The notes under the pieces: model-generated
What the model was told of the DNA's origin: nothing
Seen by the model: the letters and a program-made list of their open reading frames with translations, nothing else
The model's database searches: none
Shown here: piece after piece, positions 1 to 11,200 of the stretch
Layout of the letters: the number at the start of each line of letters is the position of its first letter
Position numbering within the stretch: the first letter of the stretch is position 1
Source of the DNA: Cephalotus follicularis
Lineage: Eukaryota > Streptophyta > Magnoliopsida > Oxalidales > Cephalotaceae
Length of the DNA: 64,000 nucleotides
Direction of reading: 5' to 3'
Assembly (NCBI GenBank): GCA_001972305.1
Contig: BDDD01006688.1
Span: 23,563 to 87,562, forward strand
Position numbers and translations under genes: made by a program

Positions 1-316
1 CTCACTTAGTCATTTGGAATAATCCCCTCCCAGTTTTCTATTTCAGACGACGGTGAGCAGTTGCTAAGTCAAATTCTGTAGAGGATGGACCATGAGAGCA
101 GGGCATGCTACAAGGATTTCAACACATGCATAGCATAACTACATTAGCATTTAAATTATGCATTTGCTTATGTTTTTATATAAATGTTTTTCTTATGGTT
201 TTGCATTTAAAAGGCTGAGCCCTATAGATTTACTTTTCTTGCTTTGATGATATGGTTGAGGCTGAGCCCAACCCATACATGTTATTGGTTTAAATTGTGG
301 TTTTCTGAGGGCTGAG
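1..316 (+). mobile_element. Element A, left copy: part of LTR 3' half
   Basis: This stretch matches 63139-63440, inside the A LTR at the right end of the window, with shared blocks around the CTCACTTAGTCAT start and the GGATGGACCATGAGAG stretch. It breaks off at 316, where L1 is inserted, and resumes at 11801. The rest of this LTR lies left of the window, so I cannot tell a solo LTR from a full element. It is non-coding. Confidence 0.85.
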
Positions 317-1789
317 TGTAATACCCAGGTACGGTTTTGCAAAGGATCTTCCCTGTCATCTGCTCGTTCAGGTCTGGCCTGGTGTTTTATTATTCTTCCT
401 TGGGCCATTTGGGAGTCCTCTCTTGTGTATTATTGGGGCCCAACTGTGGTATGGGTGGAGAAAGTCATTTATTTTGACTAAGCCCATTAATGAAGCTTAC
501 AAGAGAAGCTCACTTTTACCAAGGTGATGAGACATGTTATGGGAGAGTGTGTGGAAGTGACATGTTGCCTTTGGGCAGAAGAGGGAGTCAGTAGGAAGAG
601 ATGGGTACGAAAAAGAAGAGAGAGAAGGAGAAGAGAAGAAGAAGAAGGAAGGAAGGAAGAAGGGAGAGCGCCGGGCGATCTCTATCTTGGTGAGTCGTGA
701 GTACTCCCTGTGAGGTTCAAGCTTTCTCTTCTGTTGGATTCTTACTTCTGGCGTGACCGAGTGTCTTCTCTGCAAGTCTTGTTTCTCTTCTTATCCATTT
801 CTTCTATGGTCGAACGTGGTTGAAGGTGATTTCTTGCTGGTCTTTGATGTCCCTACCCGAGTGTGGTATGGTGGATTCGACGTTCCTCAGTACTCTGAGC
901 AGTGAGTTGGTATCCCTGGCGTGTTTGACCTCTGAGATGGTGAAATGTGCATCCTCTGGTAGATCCGAAGCTCTAGGTGGGTTGTTTGAGTTCTTGGAAT
1001 GTGAGGAATCCAGTGGTATGGTGGATTCAGAGTTCTGAGGAACGGGTAAGCGTTGGAAGGGCTGGGCTTGAGAGACCCAGGTATGTGACGTTTTACTGTG
1101 AATTCGTTTATGGTCATACTAACTTAACCATTCTGTGTTGAGTTATTTATGAGCTTGTGTTTAGCACTAGATTCTGGGTAGACGAGGTTCCTCATGTCTT
1201 ATGCGACGAATGCAGCTGTTATGGCCATGTAAGATGTGTGCTCTTACCAAGGAGGTAGTGCGAGGTGCGTCCTGGCAAAGGAGTCAGTTGATGTGCGTCC
1301 CCTGTTGAGCAGAGCATGTTATGCTTTCCTTGCGGAGTAGTCCACGTCGGGCATCCCCTGCTGAGCAGTGTAAGTTAGGCCTTCCTTGCGGAATGGTCCA
1401 TGTCGGGCGTCCTTTGGTGAGTAGTGTATGTCAAGCATCTTCTTGAGCGTTTACTGGTTGAAGTGTTTCCTCGGTAGTGTTAAGCTCGTGATTACCGACG
1501 GGGGTGGGCTTGTGTAGCCCCTCGATCAAGGTTCATGTAGCCCATGACCATGTTGTTGGATCTTCAACGGAGTTTTTATTGTGCAGCTAAGGTGGTTCCG
1601 GCTATGGAAGTATGAGTTAGGAGGTTTTCCTTGGTTTGGCCGTCCTCCCGACCTCAGACCAGCTCGATCCCTGAAGATGTTTTTGTGAGTGAACCCTGGT
1701 GGATCTCTTGGGTACCTGGCCGGGGTGAGATTTCATCTCCTTAGTGTAAGTTGGGCGTTGGAGGGACCTCACGTGGTAGTCCCAGGCTT

Positions 1790-2239
1790 GGCGTTTGTCC
1801 CCGGTCCCTTGTGTTGATCCCAGGTTTTGCTGGTGGGGTTTTCCCTTAGCATTGCTGGCGTGGTGGTCCCTGGAAATTTTTGGTTTGGTGATTCCTTGGC
1901 TTGTTGGCGTGGTGGTCCCAGGCATTGCTGGTGTTGTGTTGATCCCTCGACATTGCTGGCGTGTAGATGCCAGGCGTTTCTGGTGGGGTGTTCCCTTGGT
2001 GTTGTTTGTGTAGTGGTCATCCGAAGCGTTGCTGGTGTGGCGATCCCTTGGCCTTGTTGGTGTTGTGTTGATCCCTGGCAATTGCTGACGTGGTGATCTT
2101 GGGATTCGCTGGTGTGGTGGTCTCCCCGGGCGCTTGCTTGTGTGGTAGTCTCCTCGGGTATTGTTTGCGTGGAAGTCTCTTTGGGGGTATCCTTGTGTTG
2201 AACTCTGACATTGCTGAGTAAGGTGTCTTCTCGGGCATT
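1790..2239 (+). repeat. L-family minisatellite 1
   Basis: Degenerate units of about 22-24 bp built on GGCATTGCTGGTGTGGTG plus a TCCC-type joint. E1 is inserted inside the array, which resumes at 4342-4400. Matching arrays lie near 9765-10140 in the 3' LTR and 51490-52110 in L2. Copy number differs between the three LTRs. Confidence 0.8.
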
Positions 2240-4341
2240 TGTAATACCCTGCTCGTTCGTAAATATATTTTTACTGATTTTATGTTTGTGTTTGGGCTTT
2301 TTAATTGTGTTTAATTTTAAAGTCCGGTTGCCCTTTGTTTTGGGCTTATGTGATTTTGGTTGTTTGATACAGCCTAAATATTTGGGTATGTCATGCTATG
2401 TAGGGTTGGCCTTTTAAATTATTTTTCTTATTATCCAAATTATTTTATTAAAAACAAATCACTTTTATTTTTATTTTTAAAATCCCTTAATTCCTTATTT
2501 TTCCCCTTTTCCTTTATTTTTCTTCCTTTTTTCTTTTCTTCTTATTTCCTTCTCCCTTCACCCGAAGTCTCCCTCTCTCCCTCATTATTTCCACACGGCA
2601 AATCTCCTTCTTCCTTTTCTATTCCCCACAAATCCTCTTCTTTTCCTTATGTGGGCAGATTTGGTCTCCATTTTTCCTTTTGTTGTGCCATTGCCATTCT
2701 ATAATTTCCTTCTTCATTCTCTGCCTTGTGCCATAGCCGAATTCTGCCTGTTAGTGTGTGATAATCTGCTGTGCAATTGTTTCCTTAAGTATGAAGAGGT
2801 AATCTCGATCCTTAGTTGTTTCTTTTGGGTTGAATTCACTTGGTTTGTTATGCATGTCAAAGCATGTTCTTGTTTTGTATTCTTTGGCCTCTGTTTTGTG
2901 TGCAACCGATTTTTGATAGTGTTGTAGTGGTATTCCTACTGTTTTTCTGGGTTCTTTATATCATTACAGGTCAGTTAATTCGTCTCCTCTAATGATAGTT
3001 TTGTTTCAATGTCATACTTTGAGTTTTTATGCTCTTGGTGTCTTGGTTTCGATTCCCATATCTAAATGTGTTGTCATTGTGTTAATATGGTTGTCAACAT
3101 GTTTTATGCACATAGATATGTCACAAACTGGTTTTATAACATGTAAAACTGATAAAAGACAGAATCTGGACACCCATGTATAAATGTCTTCTTGCTTCCT
3201 TTTGTAAGTTAACCCACCGTCAGGTTGTTTTCTTGTCAATTCTGTGTTTTTATGTCACCTACAAGTCATATATAATCATATGTTTATGTCCATATATCTC
3301 TGGTTTAATGTAGAAACCATTTGAACCATTTTCAGTATTGAATTGTCAAATTTCCAACTGTTCTGTCGCCCAGAACAGTCGGCTGTCTCTGTGGACAGTC
3401 GGCTGGAATGGATGAATAGCCGACTGCCACAAGAATGCAGTCGACTGCCTTAGGTTGAGTAGTCGACTGGAGGTATGAACACAGTCGACTGCCTGCACTT
3501 TAGTTTGAGTAGTCGACTGGACCTTTTGAATAGTCGACTATCTTGCTTCCCCAGTCGACTGGAGCCCTGTTTTAGTCTACTGTTTTGCCCAGAAATGTAC
3601 TGTTTTCAACTGTTTTAATTCGTTTGATCCCCGAATCGATCCGAATCTTTTCCAAACACTGTTAAGAGTCTGTTTAATACTTCTGGTGTGTTTTAGACTC
3701 TTATACGTATGTTTTTGAATGCCTTTTAGATTGTTGTGCTTCAAGTGGATTCCGTTTAAATTGTCTATTCGTAAGTACTTTGTGAGCGCATAAGGTACAG
3801 ATTTTCTGTTCCTTGGCTATCTAATATTTGAACTGAAAACAGTTTTACTAAGCTTCTTCATTTATGAAATTGAGAATGTTTTATGACTTTGACATGTTTC
3901 TAATTTAAAGTTGGTTTATGATTCCGACTTTATCCATACGATATGAAATGATACGATATGTTATGATACGATATGTTATGATACCGTTGTGAGCGGTTTT
4001 CTGAATATGTTGTGAGGAAACATATTTTATGTGATTTTGAATTGATTTCGATAAATCAATAATTTTGAAATAAATACTGAGTATTGTACCCACCTATTTT
4101 ATGTTTAGTGGACAAACATTGATAATTATGTTATATGTTTTAAATTGGAACTGAAATATGCTTTGAGTTTTCCGCAACTGCTCAATATGTTAAATGGTAA
4201 GTTTTAATGTTAAGATATGACTGCCACGTTTTTGGCTGTTATTGGCTAATAAAGTAAACTTATGATTTGATAAGTAATGTATATGCTCAATTAAGTCATG
4301 TTAACACCCTGTGACGACTCCCGCCGTCCGGGTGTGTTACA
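2240..4341 (+). mobile_element. E1: solo LTR, 2.1 kb, nested in L1 5' LTR
   Basis: It starts TGTAATACCCTG and ends GGGTGTGTTACA, with a perfect TSD GCATT at 2235-2239 and 4342-4346. There is no internal domain or second LTR, so it is a solo LTR. A pyrimidine-rich stretch lies at about 2490-2580, a phased palindrome array at 3376-3582, and three 15-bp units around ATACGATATG at 3936-3980. Its ends resemble E2 (24443-26453) and E3 (15242-15558). Short frames within it are not supported as genes. Confidence 0.92.
3376..3582. repeat. CAGTCGACTG palindrome array in E1, 21-bp phased
   Basis: Ten copies of the 10-bp palindrome or close variants (CAGTCGGCTG, TAGCCGACTG, TAGTCGACTG) start at 3376, 3396, 3417, 3438, 3460, 3482, 3510, 3531, 3552 and 3573. 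The steps are 20, 21, 21, 22, 22, 28, 21, 21 and 21 bp. Spacers of about 11 bp are largely unlike one another, although the bases after the word tend to alternate between CC and GA. Confidence 0.93.
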
Positions 4342-4904
4342 GCATTGCTAACTATGGTGTCTTCTCGAGCATTGCTGAGTACGGTGTGTTCTCGGGCATT
4401 TGCTGAGTGAAGAAGCTTCTCGTGTGTTTTGTTAAAGAAGTCTTCTCGGGCGTGAACCTTCTCGGGCATTATGCAAAGCGACCTTTTCGGACTTCCTGGT
4501 CTGGCGGTACGGCTGTTATAGTTTCTCCTCTTGTTTTTCTTGGGACAGTAGTAGACGAGCTTTGTTGTTCTCCTGTCCAGAACAGCTGGAGTAATTAGAG
4601 ATCCTTGGGCCTGGTATTCCGCAGTTCATTGGGTATCTTGAAGGTTGGTCTGATATTCCGTGGATGGTTTGGTGTTCCACCTCTGGGTTGGTAATCCATC
4701 TCTGGTCTTGCACTATGCCGTTGTTTGGTATTCTACAGTGGTCTAGGATGCGTGGCTCCTCTGGCATTGTGGTCTGTCGTGTGGTTTCCCCTTACGTTTG
4801 GTTCTCCTGGTGTTGCGGTTCCCCTGGCTTGTGGCTCCCCTGGCATCGCGGTTGCCGTTGTGGTTCCCTTAGCGTTGTGGTTCCCTTGGAGTACTTGTGG
4901 CGAG

Positions 4905-5290
4905 GTCTGGCATCCTGGTAAGGCATTATGCAGTGGCTGAGGTCTTGCATTCTGGTCTGGCATTATGCAGTGGCTGAGGTCTGGAATTCTGGTCTGGCAA
5001 TATGCAACGGCTGAGGTCTGGCATTCTGGTCTGGCAGTATGCAGCGGCTGAGGTCTGGCATTCTGGTCTGGCATTATACAGCGGTTGAGGTCTGGCATTA
5101 TGGTCTGGCAGTGTGCAGCGGCTGAGGTCTGGCATTATGGTCTGGTGCCGTGGTCTGGTCTAGCACTATCAAGAGCTTCTGGTTTGGCATTGTGGTCGGG
5201 CACTATATTGAGTTGTGGTCTGGCACTATGTCGAGCTTGTGGTCTAGCAACGTGATCTGGCTTGTGGTCGGGTACTTGCGGAGCTTGTTG
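4905..5290 (+). repeat. L-family minisatellite 2
   Basis: About six units of about 37 bp contain GGTCTGGCATTCTGG and GGCATTATGCAGCGGCTG, followed by shorter degenerate GGTCTGGCA units. Equivalents lie at about 10650-11060 (3' LTR) and 52330-52575 (L2). Confidence 0.85.
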
Positions 5291-6016
5291 TCTAGTACCT
5301 TGAAGTGTTAAGTGATCACGTGTAGAACTCGTGGGTGCTCTCCTCGGGTTTAAGTGATACGGTGCGTGTTGGTGTCTTGGAAGACAGTGATGAGGATTTA
5401 ATGAAACGGTGAGTTTGAGCTCCCAGCTCGTTGAAGTCCTCTGCTCCTTTCCTAGCGCATCCCTGGAGTGCTCTCCTCAGGTATTGTTGAGCAGTGGCAT
5501 TCTGGTTGGCATAGCTCCCTGGAATGAATGAAGTCTCGTGCGGCTTCCAGCTGTGTATGGCCTGCGTGGCTATCCTCTCATTCTTTGTAATTTCTAAGCT
5601 ATGTAACCTTGTATGTAATGAACTTCATACTAGTGGAACCTTGGCGCTGACTGAGGAAGTGGTCGTAGGCATATTCTATGCTGAACCACTATAAAATGAT
5701 GGTCTCATTCTTCTCTTCCTTTATTGTATATGCGTGCATGTTATGTAGGCCTGGTTCTGGTCCTCTGCCGGGGAGGCAGAGGATAGGCAAGACCTGGCGC
5801 ATGGCGCCAGGCCGCTGTAGTGGGAAGCCGAGGCGGAGGTGGACGTCCAGTCCTCTACTCTCGTGCTATGCTTGGATAAAAGAAAAAAAAATATAAGGGA
5901 GAAGATGAGAGAAGGAATGTATATGACAGGTTGGGCCATGGTCATGGTTAAAAGTCATCCCGATGGTAGTTTTCTTCTTAACGGCCCGGGCTCGGGGAAA
6001 CGGGTCGTTACAATTT

Positions 6017-6028
6017 TGGTATCAGAGA
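6017..6028 (+). promoter_or_regulatory. L1 primer-binding site (tRNA-iMet type)
   Basis: TGGTATCAGAGA lies four bases after the 5' LTR end. The plant consensus is TGGTATCAGAGC, so one position differs. It would prime minus-strand DNA synthesis. Confidence 0.85.
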
Positions 6029-6611
6029 GACCGGTTTAGTGGTCTTTGTGGTTCTGGAATTCTTTGAAGTTGGGAGGAACTTTAATGAATGAAAGTTGGT
6101 GATTCGTCTGGATACAAGGAGTATGTGACAGCACTGAGGTTTGGATTCTCCAATTTATGGTATGGCAGATAGTGTATTGGAGGACATCAGTTGGTTTTGT
6201 CACTGGCCTTGGACCTAATAAGTGATCCAGAGCGTCGAGAACCTGGTAAGCTGAGAATTTGATAAGTGGTAGTGGTTGCAGAGAATCAGTAAGTGGAGAA
6301 ACGTTTTTTTTCCTTATGTGATTTTCTTATTTCTATCACTTGTTCTCTAAAACTAACACATGTGCCGAGAATGTGTGGTGATAGGTTCTATGCTATGTGG
6401 ATGAGCCCCCCTTGGTGAGGATGAGTTTGCGTTCAATCTGACGACCATCTAACAGTCCATTGGTCTATGATGTGATTGTTAAGTGGTACTACCCCTGCGT
6501 TCCGTACCCAGATCTACACCTTTCGTTGGTCTATAACGAATTGTTACGTTGAGTACAGACACATAAGATCCGCTACTCTTGCCAACAGACCTTGTGGGTT
6601 GCTCTTGCATG

Positions 6612-6786
6612 TGATTGCCGGTGAAGGTGTGCTTGCGTAGCCCTTCTCTCGATGTTCACGATGCTATGATTGCATGTGATTGTCGGTGAAGGTGTGTTGG
6701 ACTAGCCCTTCTCTCGATGTTCACGATGCTATGGTGCATGATTGCCGACGGGGGAGGGCTTGCGTAGCCCCTCTATCGATGTTCAT
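6612..6786 (+). repeat. Tandem hairpin modules in L1 internal domain
   Basis: Three units of about 60 bp run GATTGCCGG, then GTGTGCTTGCGTAGCCC, then TCGATGTTCA. The middle can pair as GGGCT/AGCCC around a TGCGT-like loop in the third unit. Relatives sit near 1492, 7085, 9441, 51068 and 51137, and inverted in K near 41425 and 41490. Confidence 0.7.
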
Positions 6787-8239
6787 GCTATGGTTACAGA
6801 TGCTAGTGAAACCTGATTTGCGAGGCTCTCATGGCCGAGGAGGAGTGGGCATTCGATCCCTATTCCATTCAGCAATGCCATTGTCTATGATGAGCTGTTG
6901 GGTGTGACTGGGTTCCATACCCGTATCCGCTCATTTCATTGGTCTATGATGGAATGTTGCATGGAGGGCAGCCAAGGATTCGCTATTTCTTTGGTCAGAC
7001 CATGCTGAGTTCTCGAACATGGGGTTGCCGACCAGGGATGGGTTGTGCAGTGATGCGCTGACCTCCTAGTCAATGTCCTCATCATGATTGCCGACAGGGG
7101 AGTTGCCTGCAGGCCCCTCAGTCGATGTTCATTGTTTGTGCATTGACCCTCGGAGATGTGTCGTACTTGCGAGCCGAGGACCTTCGATGGAAGTTGCCAC
7201 TGGAGCTAGGTGATTGCAGACGAGGGTTGAGCTCGGGCGGTAATACGTGAGTTCACTCGATCGATGTTCTCCTACACTATGCTGATGAGGGGGTGCGAAC
7301 TGCTGCAGTAGCTGGCCCTACATTAACGCTGGTGATCTGCCGTAACTCTCAGGGGGAGGGCCGTGCCTGATCAGCCGGGAACCTCTGGGAGCGGTCATGA
7401 GTCCTCAGGGGGAAGGATCGCGCATGTAGGACCGAAGAACCTCTGTTGGAGACTGAGTCATGGTATCCATGTAATGAGACATGTGTGTGGATAGGTGCAC
7501 TCCCTGTAGCCATGATTTTTCCTCCAGCCCAATGTACGCGCTGTTGAGATGAGCTGATGGACTTCAGCGGCAGATGCTTGTATGGGCCTGAGGGCCAAGG
7601 TTTTGGTTTGATGTGTTGTTTTGCAGGTATTGTGGATGTGACTCCACCAGGATTGAGGATCTCAAGACACGGCCGATGTGGTTTCGGCTTATCTTGTTAT
7701 CTTGTTGACGTGATGTTGGCACAGCATATATTATTGATTGATGGTCATTCCGGTCGGGCAGTGGTATCTGCTTATATATATATTGCTGATGAATTTTCTA
7801 GCTGAGCTCTTATGGTCTATGGACTTCTGGTGCAGCTTTCTTTTATCACTGCTGATGTTTATTCCAGCAGGTTATATCTTATTATTGGTATCAGTATGTT
7901 GCGGAGGAATGTTGTGGTTATGATTTCAGGGAAGCTCTTCTATTGCTGAAGTAGTTCCCGTGGTCTTAAGCATCCTCTGGTCCTTTGATACTATTATTTT
8001 CCTGGGCAACCTTGGTTTCCTCTGGAGATGAACGTCTTGCTAACCTGTTTTCTCGGATGGGTTGTCCTCGGGGTTATGTTGGTTAGCACCTCTGGACCTT
8101 GAGGAGTCCTCAGGTTACGAACTATGGAGTCCTTGCTTGGATGGGTTCGTTAGTCATTGTGAAGGTCTTACCAGGTAGCATGATCTCTCCTCGGGCTTCT
8201 GTCATGGCAAGCGAGCGAATTTCGGGGGCAAAATTTTTT

Positions 8240-8253
8240 AAAGGAGGGGAGGA
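8240..8253 (+). promoter_or_regulatory. L1 polypurine tract
   Basis: AAAGGAGGGGAGGA sits immediately before the 3' LTR, as expected for the plus-strand primer. Confidence 0.85.
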
Positions 8254-8254
8254 T

Positions 8255-11200
8255 TGTAATACCCAGGTACGATTTTGCGAAGGATCTTCCCTATCATTTG
8301 CTTGTTGAGGTCTGGCCTGGCGTTTTATTATTCTTCCTTGGGCCATTTGGGAGTCCTCTCTTGTGTATTATTGGGGCCCAAATGTGGTATGGGTGGAGAA
8401 AGTCATTTATTTTGACTAAGTCATTTATTTTGACTAAGCCCATTAATGAAGCTTGCAAGAGAAGCTCACTTGTACCAAGGTGATGAGACATTTATGGGAG
8501 AGTGTGTGGAAGTGATATGTAGCTATTGGGCAGAATAGGCAGTCAGTAGGAAGATGTGGGTGCGGAGAAGAAGAGAGAGAAGGAGAAGAGAAGAAGAAGA
8601 ATGAAGGAAGAAAGGAGAGTGCCACGCGATCTCTGTCTATGTGAGTCGTGAGTACTCCCTGTGAGGTTCAAGCTTTCTCTTCTGTTGGATTCTTACTTCT
8701 AGCGTGGCCGAGTGTCTTCTCTGCAAGTCTTGTTTCTCTTCTTCTCCATTTCTTCTATGGCCGAACGTGGTTGAAGGTGATTTCTCGTTGGTCTTTGATG
8801 TCCCTACTCGAGTGTGGTATGGCAGATCAGAAGTTCCTCAGTACTCTGAGCAGTGAGTTGGTATCCGTGGCGCGTTTAACCTCTGAGATGGTGAAATGTG
8901 GATCCTCTGGTAGATCCGAAGCTCTAGGTGGGTTGTTCGAGTTCTTGGAATGTGAGGAATCCAGTGGTATGGTGGATTCGGAGTTCCGAGGAACTGGTAA
9001 GCGTTGCAAGGGCTGGTCTTGAGAGACCCAGGCATGTGACGTTTTACTGTGAATTCGTTTATGGTCATACTAACTTAACCATTGTGTGTTGAGTTGCTTA
9101 TGAGCTTGTGTTTAGCACTAGATTATGGGTAGACGAGGTTCCTCAAGTCTTATACGACGAATGCAGCTGTTATGGCCATGTAAGATGCGTGTTCTTACCA
9201 GGGAGGTAGTGCGAGGTACGTCCTGGCAGAGGAGTCAGTTGATGTCCGTCCCCTGCTGAGTAAAGCATGTTATGCTTTCCTTGCGTAGTAGTCCACGTCG
9301 GGCATCCCCTGCTGAGCAGTGTATGTTAGGCCTTCCTTGCGGAGTGGTCCATGTCGGGCGTCCTTTGGTGAGCAGTGTATGTCAAGCATCTTCTTGAGCA
9401 TTTACTGGTTGAAGTGTTTCCTCGGTAGTGTTGAGCTCGTGATTGCTGACGGGGGTGGGCTTGCGTAGCCCCTCGATTAAGGTTCATGCAGCCCATGATC
9501 GTGTTGTTGGACCTTCAACAGAGTTGTTATTGTGCTGTTGAGGTGGTTCCAGCTATGGAAGTGTGAGTTAGGAGGTTTTCCTTGGTTTTGGCCGTCCTCC
9601 CGACTTCGGACCAGCTCGGTCCCTGAAGATGTTTTTGTGGGTGAACCCTGGTGGATCTCTTGGGTACCTGGCCGGGGTGAGATTTCATCTCCTTAGTGCA
9701 GGTTGGGCGTTGGATTGACCTCGGGTGGTAGTCCCACGCTTGGAGTTTGTCCCGGGGCCCTTGTGTTGATCCCAGGTATTGCTGGTGGGGTGTTCCCTTG
9801 GCATTGCTGGCGTGGTGGTCCCTGGCAATTTCTGGTGTGGTGATTCCTTGGCATTGCTTGCGTGGTGCTCCCAGGCATTGCTGGTGTTGTGTTGATCCCT
9901 CGACATTGCTGGAGTGTAGATCCCAGGCTTTTCTGGTAGGGTGTTCCCTTGGTGTTGTTTGTGTAGTGGTCATCCCAGGCATTGCTGGTGTGGCGATCCC
10001 TTGGACTTGTTGGTGTTGTGTTGATCCCTGGAAATTGCTGGCGTGGTGATCTCGGGCATTCACTGGTGTGGTGGTCTCCCCGGGTGCTTGCTTTTGTGGT
10101 AGTCTCCTCAGGTATTGTTTGCGTGGCAGCCTCTTTGGGGGTTGCCTTGTGTTGATCTCTTCTCGGGTGTTTTGTTGAAGAAGTCTTCTCGGGCTTGAAC
10201 CTTCTCGGGCATTATGGAAAGCGACCTTTTCGGACTTCCTGGTCTGGCGGTATGGCTGTAATGGTTTCTCCTCCTCTTGTTTTTCTTGGGACAGTAGTAG
10301 ACGAGCTTTGTTGTTCTCCTATCCAGAACAGCTGGAGTGGTTAGAGATCCTTGGGACTGGTATTCCGCAGTTGATTGGGTATCTTGAAGGTTGGTCTGAT
10401 ATTTTGTCGATGGTCTGGTGTTCCACCTCTGGGTTGGTAATCCATCTCTGGTCTTGCACTATGTCATGGTCTGGTATTCCGCAGTGGTCTAGGGTGCGTG
10501 GCTCCTCTGGCATTGTGGTCTGCCATGTGGTTTCCCCTAACGTGTGGTTCTCCTGGTGTTGCGGTTCCCATGGTTTGTGGCTCCCCTGGCATCGTGGTTG
10601 CCATTGTGGTTCCCTTAGCGTTGTTGTTCCCTTGGAGTACTTGTGGAGAGGTCTGGCATTCTGGTCGGGCATTATGCAGCGGTTGAGGTCTGGCATTCTG
10701 GTCTGGCATTATGCAGCGGCTGAGGTCTGGCAGTATGCAGTGGATGAGGTCTTTCATTCTGGTCTGGCAGTATGCAGCGGCTGAGGTCTGGCATTCTGGT
10801 CTGGTAGTATGCAGTGGCTAAGGTCTGGCATTCTTGTCTGGCATTATACGGCGGTTAAGGTCTGGCATTCTGGTCGGCAGTATGCAGCGGCTGAGGTCTG
10901 GCATTATGCTCTGGCGTTGTGGTCTGGTGCCGTGGTCATGTCTGGCACTATGCAGAGTTTGTGGTCTGGCATTGTGGTCGGGCACTATGCTGAGTTATGG
11001 TCTGGCACTATGCCGAGCTTGTGGTCTGGTATCGTGGTCTGGTTTATGGTCGGGTACTTGCGGAGCTTGTTATATAGTACCTTGAAGTGTTAAGTGATCA
11101 CGTGTAGAACTCATGGGTGCTCTCCTCGGGTTTAAGTGATACGGTGCGTGTTGGTGTCTTGGAAGACAGTGATGAGGATTTAATGAAACTGTGAGTTTGA

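Larger units (their letters stand above)
317..6012 (+). repeat. L1 5' LTR (interrupted by E1)
   Basis: This LTR aligns along its length with 8255-11795. Removing E1 and its TSD leaves about 3.59 kb, close to the 3.54 kb of the 3' LTR. In order it holds a purine-rich GAAGAAG tract near 608-670, a minisatellite of about 22-24-bp units near 1790-2400, a second minisatellite of about 37-bp units near 4905-5290, a TATAAAA near 5689 and a small GGCGC hairpin near 5800. Open frames here, proline/threonine- or cysteine/glycine-rich, come from the minisatellites and I do not call genes. Confidence 0.88.
6013..8254 (+). mobile_element. L1 internal domain, non-coding
   Basis: The 2242 bp between the LTRs carry no retroelement domain that I can recognise in any frame. 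The longest frames are under 85 codons with no motif. The region holds repeated hairpin modules (6612-6786 and 7085-7133) and several copies of CATTGGTCTATGATGG (near 6460, 6530, 6875 and 6935). Its part 6600-7270 resembles the reverse complement of 41400-41900 inside K. It may carry packaging or priming signals, but that is inference. Confidence 0.75.

Noticed and set aside
3376..3582. Regular repeats and spacers, as in a CRISPR array
   Set aside because: The repeat is only 10 bp and palindromic, the spacers are about 11 bp, the setting is a plant LTR, and no cas gene is present.
7557..7805. 82-codon frame in the L1 core as a remnant of integrase or another enzyme
   Set aside because: No catalytic or zinc motif could be matched, and neighbouring frames are closed.
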